From assembly GCF_001510895.1 (NCBI RefSeq), contig NZ_LPWA01000126.1, positions 1 through 50,148 of the forward strand: a stretch of 50,148 nt of DNA. The letters are read 5' to 3'. Below, in pieces: positions 8,421 through 16,856 of the stretch; within the stretch, counting starts at the first letter, position 1; every line of letters begins with the position of its first letter. Source of the stretch: Mesorhizobium loti (lineage in GTDB: Bacteria; Pseudomonadota; Alphaproteobacteria; Rhizobiales; Rhizobiaceae). The position numbers and the translations under genes were made by a program. The notes beneath the pieces were generated by a model. It was not told where the DNA came from and made no database searches. It saw nothing but the letters and a program-made list of their open reading frames with translations.

Positions 8421-9145
8421 CCGCGCTCGCCCACCGCAGTCTCGTCCCGGAAATCCTCGATCTCCTCGCCGCCGACGATGCGCGGGCGCTTGCCTCGCGC
8501 CGCGATCTCGCCCGCATCAACGCGCTGATGTTCCAGGCGCCGATCATGGCCTCGCTCATGAGGAAATTTTTGGCCCGGCCGCCCGGCCGCATTCTGGAGA
8601 TCGGCGCCGGCGACGGCACCTTCATGCTGAAAGTGGCCCGGCGCATGGCAACGGACTGGCGTGAGGTGGAACTGACGATGCTTGATCGCGTCGATCTCGT
8701 CACGCCGAAGCTCGCGGCCGATTTCGCCAGGCTGGGATGGACGGTAAAAACCATCACCGCCGACGTCTTCGACTGGGCGGAGGAGGAGGGCAGAGCTTTC
8801 GATGCGATCACGGTCAACCTCTTCCTGCATCATTTCGACGACGAAGGATTGCAGCGCCTGTTTTCGCTTTTGCGGCGCAAGGCTCCGCTCATCCTGGCGA
8901 CGGAACCGCTGCGGGCGAATTGGGCGCTCGCCGCGGCCAGGCTCCTCTGGGCGATCGGCGCTAACGACGTCACACGCCATGATGCCACGCAGAGCGTGCG
9001 CGCCGGCTTCCGCGGCGGCGAGCTTTCCGGCCTCTGGAGCGCCGCCGGCGGCACGCCGCTCGAGGAGCGCCGCGCCGGTCCGTTCTCCCATGTCTTCGTC
9101 GGCGCGGCGGCACCAGCCGGGGATGCGTCCAAGGATACGCCATGA
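8417..9145 (+). CDS. SAM-dependent methyltransferase of the type III PKS operon
   Basis: A 242-residue class I methyltransferase. Motif I is ILEIGAGDG (residues 59-67), the acidic loop after strand 2 is TMLDRVD, and ITVNLFLHHF is the later core motif. It overlaps the polyketide synthase by 4 bp and the following flavoprotein by 4 bp, both as ATGA, which is strong evidence for a single pathway. In the Streptomyces srs system a type III PKS, methyltransferase and flavoprotein hydroxylase together make methylated alkylquinones. By analogy this enzyme probably methylates the polyketide product. Substrate and position of methylation are unknown. Confidence 0.85.
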   Translation: MTALAHRSLVPEILDLLAADDARALASRRDLARINALMFQAPIMASLMRKFLARPPGRILEIGAGDGTFMLKVARRMATDWREVELTMLDRVDLVTPKLAADFARLGWTVKTITADVFDWAEEEGRAFDAITVNLFLHHFDDEGLQRLFSLLRRKAPLILATEPLRANWALAAARLLWAIGANDVTRHDATQSVRAGFRGGELSGLWSAAGGTPLEERRAGPFSHVFVGAAAPAGDASKDTP

Positions 9146-10392
9146 GGCGCACCCATGATGCGGTCGTCATCGGCGCGGGCCCGGCGGGCACGTCGGCGGC
9201 ACTGGCGCTCGCCCGGCGCGGATGGGCCGTCGCGATCGTGGAAAAGAGCGCGTTTCCGCGCCGCAAGGTGTGCGGCGAATATATTTCGGCAAGCAATCTG
9301 GCGCTTCTCGACCGGCTGGAGATCGGCGACGCCTGGCGCACCTGGGCCGGCCCCGAAATCCGCCGGGTCGGCCTCTTTTCGGGCGAGGCGAGCATCGAGG
9401 CGCCGATGCCGGGCGCGCGATCCGGGCCTGCGGCAAAGGACGGCTTCGGCCGGGCGCTCGGCCGCGACATACTGGATACCTTGCTGATCGATGCGGCCCG
9501 GTCGGCCGGCGCTGAAGTCTTCCAGCCTTGCCGCGCCGTCGCCGTCGAGCGCGACGGCGAGTGCCAAGCGGTGCGAATCGAGGCGACAGGCGGCCATTCC
9601 GGCGACGAGGCGATGATCCTGCGGGCGCCGGTGATCGTCGCCGCGCACGGCTCGTGGGAGCCGGGACCGCTGCCGAGCCAGCTCGACAAGTCCAGCCGCC
9701 CCTCGGACCTGCTCGGCTTCAAGGCGCATTTCACCGCATCGTCGCTGCCGCCCGACCTGATGCCGCTGCTGACGTTTCCCGGCGGCTATGGCGGCATGGT
9801 GCTCGCCGACCACGGCCGCATGTCGATCTCCTGCTGCATCAGGCGCGACATGCTCGCCCGGCTGCGCGGCAGCCTTGTCCGCGAGCGCGGCGGCCATGTC
9901 TCGGCGGCGGAAGCCGTCGAGCATCATATCGCGGCGACATGCCGGGGCGCGCGGGATGCGCTGCGCCAAGCCCGCCTTGACGGCCCGTGGCTTGCCGCCG
10001 GCCCGATCCGGCCAGGCGTCCGCGCCGGCTATGCAGCGGACATCTTCCGCGTCGGCAACGCCGCCGGCGAGTCGCATCCGATCATCGCCGAGGGCATATC
10101 GATGGCGCTTCAGTCCGGCTGGCTCCTGGCGCAGGAGCTCGGCGAGACGGCAGGCGGGCAGGCGGAGCAGGAAGCCGCGGGCAGGCGCTACGAGGCGGCT
10201 TGGAGAGGATTGTTCTCGACGCGGGTCCTTGCCGCCGAGGCCATCGCCCGCCTCGCCCTTGGCCCCGGTGGCGCCGCCTTGATGGAGGCGGTGGTCCGCA
10301 ATTTTCCGCAGGCGCTGACCTTGGGCGCGCGGCTCAGCGGCAAGACAAAACCCGTCCCCGGTCTGGCCGGCGCGCGCATGGCCCGGGGCTAA
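9142..10392 (+). CDS. FAD-dependent oxidoreductase, geranylgeranyl-reductase/monooxygenase type
   Basis: A 416-residue flavoprotein. The Rossmann dinucleotide site is VIGAGPAG (residues 9-16) with the acidic adenosine-binding Glu34 in VEKS, followed by the KVCGEYIS motif typical of the geranylgeranyl reductase/halogenase-like group. The late FAD motif is DIFRVGNAAGESHPIIAEGI. It is the third gene of the type III PKS operon and overlaps the methyltransferase stop. It probably hydroxylates or reduces the polyketide-derived ring. A quinone-forming hydroxylase like SrsC is one possibility, a side-chain reductase another. The gene is intact. Confidence 0.85.
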   Translation: MRRTHDAVVIGAGPAGTSAALALARRGWAVAIVEKSAFPRRKVCGEYISASNLALLDRLEIGDAWRTWAGPEIRRVGLFSGEASIEAPMPGARSGPAAKDGFGRALGRDILDTLLIDAARSAGAEVFQPCRAVAVERDGECQAVRIEATGGHSGDEAMILRAPVIVAAHGSWEPGPLPSQLDKSSRPSDLLGFKAHFTASSLPPDLMPLLTFPGGYGGMVLADHGRMSISCCIRRDMLARLRGSLVRERGGHVSAAEAVEHHIAATCRGARDALRQARLDGPWLAAGPIRPGVRAGYAADIFRVGNAAGESHPIIAEGISMALQSGWLLAQELGETAGGQAEQEAAGRRYEAAWRGLFSTRVLAAEAIARLALGPGGAALMEAVVRNFPQALTLGARLSGKTKPVPGLAGARMARG

Positions 10393-10399
10393 ACTGTCG

Positions 10400-11212
10400 T
10401 TAGGCTACAGCCAGGATGACGTGTGCCTGGATTTTGGCGGCAACCTCGCGGCTGCCATGCCTGTCCGCGATCACCGAGGCAGCGTAGTCGGTTGCAGCCT
10501 CCAGTTTTCCCGCATCCCTGACCTCGATTTCGTTGCGAAGCAGCGTTCCCTTACAATAGGCAACGGCAGGAACGCGCGGCGAAGGCGCACGGCTTTGTTC
10601 GGCTTTCGTCTCGATCGCCACACGGGAGAAACCTGCGTCCGCCAGGTCTCTGCGGATCAGGTCCTTGTCGTGGTAGCCGTGCGGCGTGCGCGCCAGGAAG
10701 CGCGGCGGATCGTTCGGGAAAATCCGTGCGAGAGCATTCGTCACATCGTCGGCAAAAATATTCTCCTCGATGCGATCCCATACGCTGAACAGGAACCGAC
10801 CTCCGGGTTTGAGCACCCGCTTTGCCTCGCGATAGGCAGCCGAGCGGTCGGGGAAGAACATCGCCCCGAACTGGCAGCAGACGAGATCGAAGGCCGCATC
10901 CTCGAACGGCAGCGCCAGAGCATCCGCCTGGCGCCACTGGATGCGACTGTCGGGTCCTTGTCGCGAAGCGGCGTAGTCGAGCATCGGCTGGTTGAGGTCG
11001 GTCACGACATAGCTTGCATCGGGGGACAGTTTTGGCGCCAGCGCGCGGGTGACGACCCCGGTGCCCGCGGCGGTCTCCAGCACGGCGCCGGGCGAGAAGG
11101 ACGCTGCCCGACGGGCAAGATCGGCGGCATACGGCTCGAAAATCAACGGCACCATATGTCGGTCGTAGTTTTCCGGGATCGAACCGGCAAACACCTTGTC
11201 CGTTTCCAACAT
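10400..11212 (-). CDS. Class I SAM-dependent methyltransferase (UbiE-like)
   Basis: A 270-residue methyltransferase with SAM motif VLETAAGTGVV (about 44-54), VVTDLNQPML after strand 2, a FDLVCCQFGAMFFPD core and EAKRVLKPGGRFLFSVWD, the post-motif pattern of the UbiE/Methyltransf_11 group. It converges on the polyketide operon with only 7 bp between stops, so it is not part of that transcript. Substrate unknown. Start at 11212 is supported by the common N-terminus (MLETDKVFAGSIPENYDRHM). The flanking 245-bp region up to the divergent DUF2231 gene holds its promoter. Confidence 0.85.
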   Translation of the reverse strand: MLETDKVFAGSIPENYDRHMVPLIFEPYAADLARRAASFSPGAVLETAAGTGVVTRALAPKLSPDASYVVTDLNQPMLDYAASRQGPDSRIQWRQADALALPFEDAAFDLVCCQFGAMFFPDRSAAYREAKRVLKPGGRFLFSVWDRIEENIFADDVTNALARIFPNDPPRFLARTPHGYHDKDLIRRDLADAGFSRVAIETKAEQSRAPSPRVPAVAYCKGTLLRNEIEVRDAGKLEAATDYAASVIADRHGSREVAAKIQAHVILAVA

Positions 11213-11457
11213 TGCGATCAGCCACCGTCCGTGAATGTCTCTCGAAGGCTAGCACATAGCTGCTTGTTTTGGCTCGCTTTCTACAGGCGCGGTGTCCAAC
11301 AGCATATGCGGCTATGCGCTGGCGAGTGGCGGCCGGGGTTATGGAACATTCCGGACCTATCGGAGTTCGATATGTATCCGGCTTTTTGCCGCCAAGCCTG
11401 TGATACGTTGTGATGTGGCCTGAGGCGGCGCTCGCCACGCCTCCGGGAGGCATTACG

Positions 11458-11937
11458 ATGGCCCACCATATGATCACCCACAATCCGCACAGCACGGCAA
11501 GCATTGCCGGCCATCCTGTTCATGCAATGCTGATACCGTTTCCGATCGCCTTCTTCGTCGCGACCTTCGTTTGCGACCTGGTGTTCTGGCGAACCGGCAA
11601 TCCGGCCTGGGTCACCCCTACGCTCTGGCTCCTCGGGGCAGGTCTGATCATGGCCGCGCTGGCCGCTCTTGCCGGTCTGACCGATATACTGGGTGATGCT
11701 CAGATCCGCAGTCTGCGGGACGTGTGGCTTCACGCCGGCGGCAACGTCATTGTCGTCCTGATCGAGCTTTACAATTGGTACTTGCGATACACCAAGGCAG
11801 AGGCGGCGGTGGTACCGGTCGGGCTGGTCCTGTCGCTGGTCGTTGTCCTCATCCTTCTGTTCACCGGCTGGAAGGGCTGGGGAATGGTCTATCGGTATCA
11901 TGTCGGCGTCGCCGACGGATCGGACGAAACACGCTGA
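11458..11937 (+). CDS. DUF2231 integral membrane protein
   Basis: A 159-residue protein with about four membrane helices (approximately residues 20-45, 55-80, 95-115, 120-145). The N-terminal HNPHSTASIAGHPVHAMLIPFPIAFF is the DUF2231 signature, with conserved His-Pro motifs. Some relatives are fused or linked to cytochromes or haem-handling proteins, but the function is not established. The start at 11458 is chosen because GGGAGG lies 7 bp upstream. An in-frame start at 11410 would lack this. It stands alone between a divergent methyltransferase and a long non-coding interval. Confidence 0.8.
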   Translation: MAHHMITHNPHSTASIAGHPVHAMLIPFPIAFFVATFVCDLVFWRTGNPAWVTPTLWLLGAGLIMAALAALAGLTDILGDAQIRSLRDVWLHAGGNVIVVLIELYNWYLRYTKAEAAVVPVGLVLSLVVVLILLFTGWKGWGMVYRYHVGVADGSDETR

Positions 11938-12478
11938 ACGCCGGGCGCTTTCGAGTGCCCGGAATTGCGCAAAAACAAATGGTTAGAGCGGTTCGGCGAT
12001 TCAAAGGCTGAACGGCTCCAAAGCGCCGCGCAGGCTCGAGGACGTTGGCCAGCGACACTCTGCTGCCGATTTTCGCTCGGCGGCGGGACCTTCTGAAGTT
12101 CGTGCCGCGTTTCCCCGCCGACAGCGATGTCGCACCTCGACGCGGCACGCTTTCCTGCCGCTTTTTTACCTCAATCCGTCTTTAGCTGGCGATCGTCCGA
12201 AAGGGCAAAAACCTTCGCGTTTGCTTGACTCGGCCCGCAAAAACGGGCAGCAAAAGCGGGCGAGGGAGGGCATTTTTACCGTGGCGGAGACCGATGGAGG
12301 CTCTTTTTCGTATGGACCGTCGCCAGATTGGCGGCTGGTGGAGGGATTGGTTAACCATCTTTGTCCATCTTTTGAATCAATCGGCAACAGACGCGTGAAG
12401 GTGCAGGGGGCACCAGGCGAACTGTGATCGTGACGGGTGCCAGGTCCGCAAACCGGCATGCCGATTGAGAGTGGTCGT
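11938..12478. other. 540-bp interval without a protein gene: hairpins, candidate sRNA, promoter region
   Basis: After the DUF2231 gene comes a GC hairpin (CCGGGC 11941-11946 with GCCCGG 11957-11962, no T-run), then an imperfect dyad GAGCGGTTCGGC / GCTGAACGGCTC near 11986-12018. A further stem (CGGCGGG / CCCGCCG) lies at about 12081-12121, and a textbook intrinsic terminator ends at 12167. The part after 12170 is relatively AT-rich with TTAACC near 12350 and probably contains the promoter of the tlde1 gene. Short frames here show no convincing coding character. Confidence 0.5.
12142..12167 (+). terminator. Intrinsic terminator (orphan)
   Basis: A perfect 6-bp stem GCGGCA (12142-12147) / TGCCGC (12156-12161) with an 8-base loop is followed directly by six T residues (12162-12167). 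It is 205 bp past the DUF2231 stop, with other hairpins between. It therefore could end that gene's long 3' region or a separate small RNA. Confidence 0.65.
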
Positions 12479-14243
12479 ATGGCGTTTTTGCGTTTGAAGT
12501 ACCGGGGTGACACTCCTGAGAGGGGTTCAACTTCGAAGAAATCTGGTGGTCATCGTTGGGTTGTGGTGCCTGCTGTCGGCGCCGCGCTCGCCCTGTGGGC
12601 GGTGGCCACGCTGGCCGGCCTTTATTCGGTGAGCACCTCGCTCACCGCCGCTTCCAATGGATTGCCGCAAAGCCTGCTTGCGCCGCGCAGTATCGCGCTC
12701 GCCGACCAGCGCCGCCAGCTTGCCAATGCCTGGGCGCCCCGCCTTGCCGCTGCCGGCGCCTACAAGAAGGGCTCGCTGACCAGCGGCTGCGATGTCGCTG
12801 TCTCAGCCTCGCCAGCAACTTTGCGCACTCCACCGCGACCCCCTCCACGCCGATCCATGATGGCAAGGCGGCGCGCCTGAGGCCGGCACCGGATAGTGTC
12901 GCGCTTGAAAAGATCGGCGTTGCGCGTGAGAAGGTCGTTCTGGAGCTTCCGCCGCGGACGTTGCCGACCGTTTCGACAGCGTCATCAAGCGCGCCGGGCT
13001 TTCGCCGCAGAAACTTGCCGATGCCTTCCAGCGTGCCGAGAGCGCACCTTTCATGCTTGCGAGCCTGCCGGCGGCGAGCCGCTTCGGCGGCGCGGCCGAG
13101 AAGGGCCCGACCCAGGTCGACCCAACCTTGAGCGGTCCGGCCGAGGCGCGCTTCGGCTCAAATCAGGTCGACGTCCGGCGTGCGTCCGAACTGGCGCTGG
13201 CGCTGGCCAATGTCATGCCCGAGGAGACGGCCGACGTGCCGACCGCCGTCGCGCTCGCCAATGGCGACGCGCCCGATCTGGCGGGCGGCGCCTCGAGCGA
13301 TGCCGAGGCCTCGGGGCAGGCTGCTGGAAATCAAGCCGCCGGAAATCAAATTGGCGGAAATCAGGGCGAAGTGCAGGTCGCCTCGCTGCCGCCGCAGGAT
13401 GATTTGCCCGACAGCATCGCCGTGCCGGGCCTGAGGCCGCGCACCACGCTCGATCGCGCGGCCGAGGTGCCCGAACAGAACGCCGCGCGGAAGCCGGAGC
13501 CGGCCAAGCCGCAGGCGGCCCAGTCCCAGGCAACCCAAACGGCGAAGCCGCAAGCTGCCAAGCCGGAGCCAGCCAAGCCGGAGCCAGCCAAGCCGGAGCC
13601 GACCGCCGTCGACACGGCGGAAGGCCCGCAGTCGCCGCGCTCGCTCAGGAGTTCCGAACAGGCGCTTCCGGGCGTGCAGGGCTCGAAGCCGATCAATGCC
13701 GCGCCGGCCAAGCGGGGCAAGGCGCAAGCCTCCGAGATGCTCGCTTATGCCAAGCCGGACACGCCCGAGCGCGGCGGTCTCGGCAGCGCCTTCAGGAACC
13801 TGTTCAACGGGCCTTCGACCGGCAACGGCGTCGCCGTCTACGACATCTCGGCCAGGACCGTCTACATGCCGGACGGTTCGAAGCTCGAGGCGCATTCGGG
13901 GTACGGCTCGATGGTCGACCAGCCGCGTTTCGTCAACCGCAAGAATGTCGGCCCGACGCCCCCCGATACCTACAATCTGTCGATGCGTGAATCGCGATTC
14001 CACGGCGTCGAGGCGATCCGGCTGACGCCGACCAGCGGCAAGAACAAATATGGCCGCGACGGCCTGCTCGCGCACACCTACATGCTGCGCGGCGGCCGCG
14101 CCGAGTCCAATGGCTGCCTTGTCTTCAAGGACTATCAGCGCTTCCTGTCAGCCTACAAGAAAGGCAAGATCAAACGCCTCGTCGTGGTACCGCGCCTGAC
14201 CCGGTCGCCCACCCAGGTCGCCCAGGAAGGCCGCCAGGGCTGA
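12479..14243 (+). CDS. tlde1/DUF2778-domain protein with long low-complexity linker (two frameshifts)
   Basis: After repair, about 588 residues. An N-terminal membrane anchor (VVVPAVGAALALWAVATLAGLYSV) leads to a helical region (KLADAFQRAESAPFM), then a Gly-Asn-Gln repeat (AAGNQAAGNQIGGNQ) and a Lys-Pro-Glu repeat (AKPEPAKPEPAKPEP). The C-terminal DUF2778/tlde1 domain has the catalytic-type His in LLAHTYML and Cys in AESNGCLVF. This is an L,D-transpeptidase-like fold that cuts or exchanges peptidoglycan peptides. Frames break near 12800 and 12955, each mended by one added base. The start at 12479 is chosen over 12437 and 12458 because it gives the family-like MAFLRLKYRG. It may act on the cell's own wall in the periplasm. 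No T6SS genes are nearby. Confidence 0.75.
13319..13372 (+). repeat. In-frame Gly-Asn-Gln coding repeat in the tlde1 gene
   Basis: Three near-repeats of GGAAATCA(A/G) spaced 15 bp apart encode AAGNQ, AAGNQ, GGNQ within the linker of the tlde1 protein. Slippage-type origin is likely. Confidence 0.6.
13558..13602 (+). repeat. In-frame 15-bp tandem repeat encoding KPEPA
   Basis: GCCAAGCCGGAGCCA is repeated three times with one final change (GAGCCG), encoding the AKPEP spacer of the tlde1 protein. Such Pro-Glu-Lys repeats are typical periplasm-spanning linkers. Confidence 0.7.
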
Positions 14244-14354
14244 TCCACCGCCATTATGCCGGCAGCGGCTTTGTTGCCGGTAACCTGCCTTCGGTCTCCG
14301 ACGGTTTACGGTCTTTGCCGCCATCGGCGCGCAGGACGGTCGACGCACGCGCTT

Positions 14355-14470
14355 AATGCATGTCGCCCGGAAGTGTGCAGCGGTTCCGGGACAACGACAT
14401 GCATCAAAACACAATGCATGTCGCCCGGAAGTGTGCAGCGGTTCCGGGACAACGACATGCATCAAAACAA
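14355..14470. repeat. Tandem pair of 58-bp palindromic units (unit A)
   Basis: Copies at 14355-14412 and 14413-14470 differ only at the last base. Each is itself palindromic: ATGCATGTCG...CCCGGAA, a GTGTGCAGCG loop, then TTCCGGG...CGACATGCAT. A related single copy lies at 43439-43483. The region between the tlde1 gene (stop 14243) and the glycosyltransferase (start 14698) otherwise shows no gene. Confidence 0.85.
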
Positions 14471-14474
14471 ACAC

Positions 14475-14517
14475 TTAAAGCGCGTCGCCTGAATCCGTTT
14501 CAACGCGACGCGCCTTA
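14475..14517. repeat. Adjacent palindromic unit B
   Basis: TTAAAGCGCGTCG and its near-inverse CGACGCGCCTTAA flank an 18-base loop immediately after the tandem A units. The same A-then-B order occurs near 43.5 kb, so A and B behave as one composite intergenic element. Confidence 0.65.
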
Positions 14518-14697
14518 ATGTCTTTGCCCCGCAGCTTGCAGGTGCGGCAGCGATCAATTCCATTGTGTTGCGGACGAGGGACGGGAGAGCGCCTCCTCCA
14601 GGAAAGCATATATGGCGCACCCCGGACTTGCGGCAAGACCCCGGCCATGGCGTATGTACGCTGCCCTTGACCTGAACTTTTAGGAAAGGGAGTTTGC

Positions 14698-15939
14698 ATG
14701 CGGATTTTGTTGTCGACCTACGGTTCGCGCGGCGACGTCGAGCCGGTGGTGGCGCTCGGCGAGCGATTGCAGGCGCTTGGCGCCGAAGTGCGGGTGAGCG
14801 TCCCCGGTGATGAGGAGTTTGCCGCGCTGTGCGCCCGCGCCGGCGTGCCGCTGGCGCCGGCCTTCGCGCCGGTGCGCGAATGGGTGAAGGAGATGACGCG
14901 GCGCAGAGCATCGGCATCGCCCGAAGGCGTGGCCGAACTCATCTCCGGCCAGGCGGCGGAAATCGTCGCCAGGCAATACGATACGCTCATGGCCGCCGCC
15001 GAAGGCTGCGATGCCGTGTTGGCGTGCGGCCTGTTTCCGTCCTGCGCCGCCGCGCGGCTGGTCGCCGAGCAGCGGGGTATTTCCTACACCCTCGGCACCT
15101 TCTGTCCGATTTGGCTGCCGTCGGCGCACAACCGGCCGCATGAATATCCGGGCCATCCGCTGCCGGCCGGGGTGACCGACAACAGAGTGCTCTGGGATCA
15201 TGATATCGCGACCAAGAACGCGCTGTTCGGCGGCGCGATCAACGGCCTCCGCGCGTCGCTCGGCTTGTATCCGCTGGACAACGTCCGCGACTATGTCTTC
15301 GGCGATCCTGTCCTTCTTGCCTGCGACCCGACGCTCGGGCCATGGTCGCCCTCGGACCTGATCGACGCCATGCAGACCGGCGCCTGGATCTTGGCCGACG
15401 AACGGCCGCTCCCCGATGGGCTGGAAGCCTTCCTCGAAGCCGGCTCGCCGCCGGTCTATCTCGGCTTCGGCTCCATTGCGGTCGCGAGCGAAGCCGGCCG
15501 CGCGGCCATCGAGGCGATCCGCGCCAAGGGCCGGCGCACGGTGATCGCCCATGGCTGGGCCGGGCTCGGCCTGATCGACGATCGCGAAGATTGCTTCGCC
15601 GTCGGCGACGTCAACCAGCAGGCGCTGTTTGGCCGTGTCGCTGCCGTCATGCATCACGGCGGCGCCGGCACGACAATTGCCGCGGCGCGGGCAGGGGCGC
15701 CGCAAGTGGTGGTGCCGCAGATCGGCGACCAGCCCTATTGGGGGCGGCGGGTGGCCGAGCTCGGCATCGGTGCCGCGCATGACGGGCCGATGCCGACGAC
15801 GCAGTCATTGTCGGCGGCGCTGGCGACGGCGCTGGCGCCCGCAACCCGCGTCCGGGCTGGCGCGGTCGCTCAGTTGATCCGCGCCGACGGCGCCGATGTG
15901 GCGGCAAAATGGCTGGTCCATGTGTTGAGCCGCCGCTGA
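14698..15939 (+). CDS. UGT/MGT-type glycosyltransferase (GT1 family)
   Basis: A 413-residue GT-B glycosyltransferase. The N-terminal acceptor domain opens with MRILLSTYGSRGDVEP, the glycine-rich motif of sterol/macrolide glucosyltransferases. The C-terminal donor-binding domain has VYLGFGSI and HHGGAGTTIAAARAGAPQ with PQIGDQPYWGRRVAELGIG, the UDP-sugar signature. Such enzymes glycosylate lipids, sterols or small hydrophobic compounds. The acceptor is unknown here. AGGAAAGGGAG precedes the start. It converges on the DUF4239 gene with 2 bp between stops. The gene is intact. Confidence 0.88.
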   Translation: MRILLSTYGSRGDVEPVVALGERLQALGAEVRVSVPGDEEFAALCARAGVPLAPAFAPVREWVKEMTRRRASASPEGVAELISGQAAEIVARQYDTLMAAAEGCDAVLACGLFPSCAAARLVAEQRGISYTLGTFCPIWLPSAHNRPHEYPGHPLPAGVTDNRVLWDHDIATKNALFGGAINGLRASLGLYPLDNVRDYVFGDPVLLACDPTLGPWSPSDLIDAMQTGAWILADERPLPDGLEAFLEAGSPPVYLGFGSIAVASEAGRAAIEAIRAKGRRTVIAHGWAGLGLIDDREDCFAVGDVNQQALFGRVAAVMHHGGAGTTIAAARAGAPQVVVPQIGDQPYWGRRVAELGIGAAHDGPMPTTQSLSAALATALAPATRVRAGAVAQLIRADGADVAAKWLVHVLSRR

Positions 15940-15941
15940 TT

Positions 15942-16703
15942 TTACTGCGTCAGTTCCGCCAGCGCCCGTTGCAGGGGCGCCGGCGAGACCTGGATCGGGC
16001 CGGAGAAGGGGCTGTCCATGTCGATGATCAGGTAGATCGCTGCCGCCACCAACGCCCCGGAAATGAGGCAGGTAAAGACGGTGGTGCCGTTGCGCGGCGC
16101 CCGGAAGCCGAAGCTGGCGAAGATCAACGTCAGCCATGCGACAAGCAGCGCTATCAGCGGCGCCGGGATGGCACCCTCGGACTGTTCGGCCAGTATCCAG
16201 CGTTGCTCGACCACTTTCTGTAGTTGCTGTGTCGCGGCCTGCTGCGCGGCGGTCTGCCTGGCATCCGTGGGCGTCAATCCCGCCAGTATGTCGCCGACCT
16301 GATTGAGCAGCAGTTCCGACAGCCTGTTCGGCACGACGGTTGTGTCGCTGTCGGCGCTGGAGGTGTCGACGACGCGTTGGACATAGGCGGTGAGCGATTG
16401 CCGGGCGCTGTCCGCCTCCGGTCCGTAATGTCGGAGCGTTCGGTCAAGCAGGATGAGATCGGTGGCGAAGGTGTGGACGTTGCCGTTGATCGCCTCGAAA
16501 GTGTTCTTGGCCGAGTTGATCATCAGGCCGAGCATCAGCGAGGACATCACCACGAAGAGGTTCGCGGCAAGCCGCACCACCGCGCTGGTGTCGTCCCCAA
16601 GGTGATGAGCGGGGAAGCGCTCGTGCACCATCAGGCTGACCAGCGAGGCGCCGGCCAGACAAGCAAAGATCGCTGCCCCTACAAGCACTTCGCCCATGGC
16701 CAA
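15942..16703 (-). CDS. DUF4239 (bestrophin-like) membrane protein
   Basis: A 253-residue protein with N-terminal helices at about 8-28 and 45-62 and C-terminal helices at about 182-202 and 210-232, separated by a soluble helical domain. The motif MVHERFPAHHLGDDTSAVVRLAANLFVVMSSLMLG matches DUF4239 proteins, which are annotated bestrophin-like but without proven channel activity. A start at 16697 (MGEVL) is equally possible. It stands alone between convergent and divergent neighbours. Confidence 0.75.
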   Translation of the reverse strand: MAMGEVLVGAAIFACLAGASLVSLMVHERFPAHHLGDDTSAVVRLAANLFVVMSSLMLGLMINSAKNTFEAINGNVHTFATDLILLDRTLRHYGPEADSARQSLTAYVQRVVDTSSADSDTTVVPNRLSELLLNQVGDILAGLTPTDARQTAAQQAATQQLQKVVEQRWILAEQSEGAIPAPLIALLVAWLTLIFASFGFRAPRNGTTVFTCLISGALVAAAIYLIIDMDSPFSGPIQVSPAPLQRALAELTQ

Positions 16704-16856
16704 TATTGCGCACGGGAACGGGCGCTTGCCAATTGGCTTTGCGAATTCGTCATCCTCGGGCGTCGCTCCATTGCGAAAACCGCTTCCAATGCCAGCCGAA
16801 GACGCTATCTATGGCGCGGGGCGGCTCCACCCTCACAATCATTCACGAGGCTTTCC

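Noticed and set aside
12221..12427. Possible 68-codon gene before tlde1
   Set aside because: No ribosome site, no convincing codon pattern, and it lies in the promoter-like region.
13158..14075. Long antisense reading frame opposite the tlde1 gene (305 codons)
   Set aside because: It is an artefact of high G+C third positions. Its translation is Arg/Leu-rich without a known fold, while the opposite strand encodes a clear tlde1 domain.
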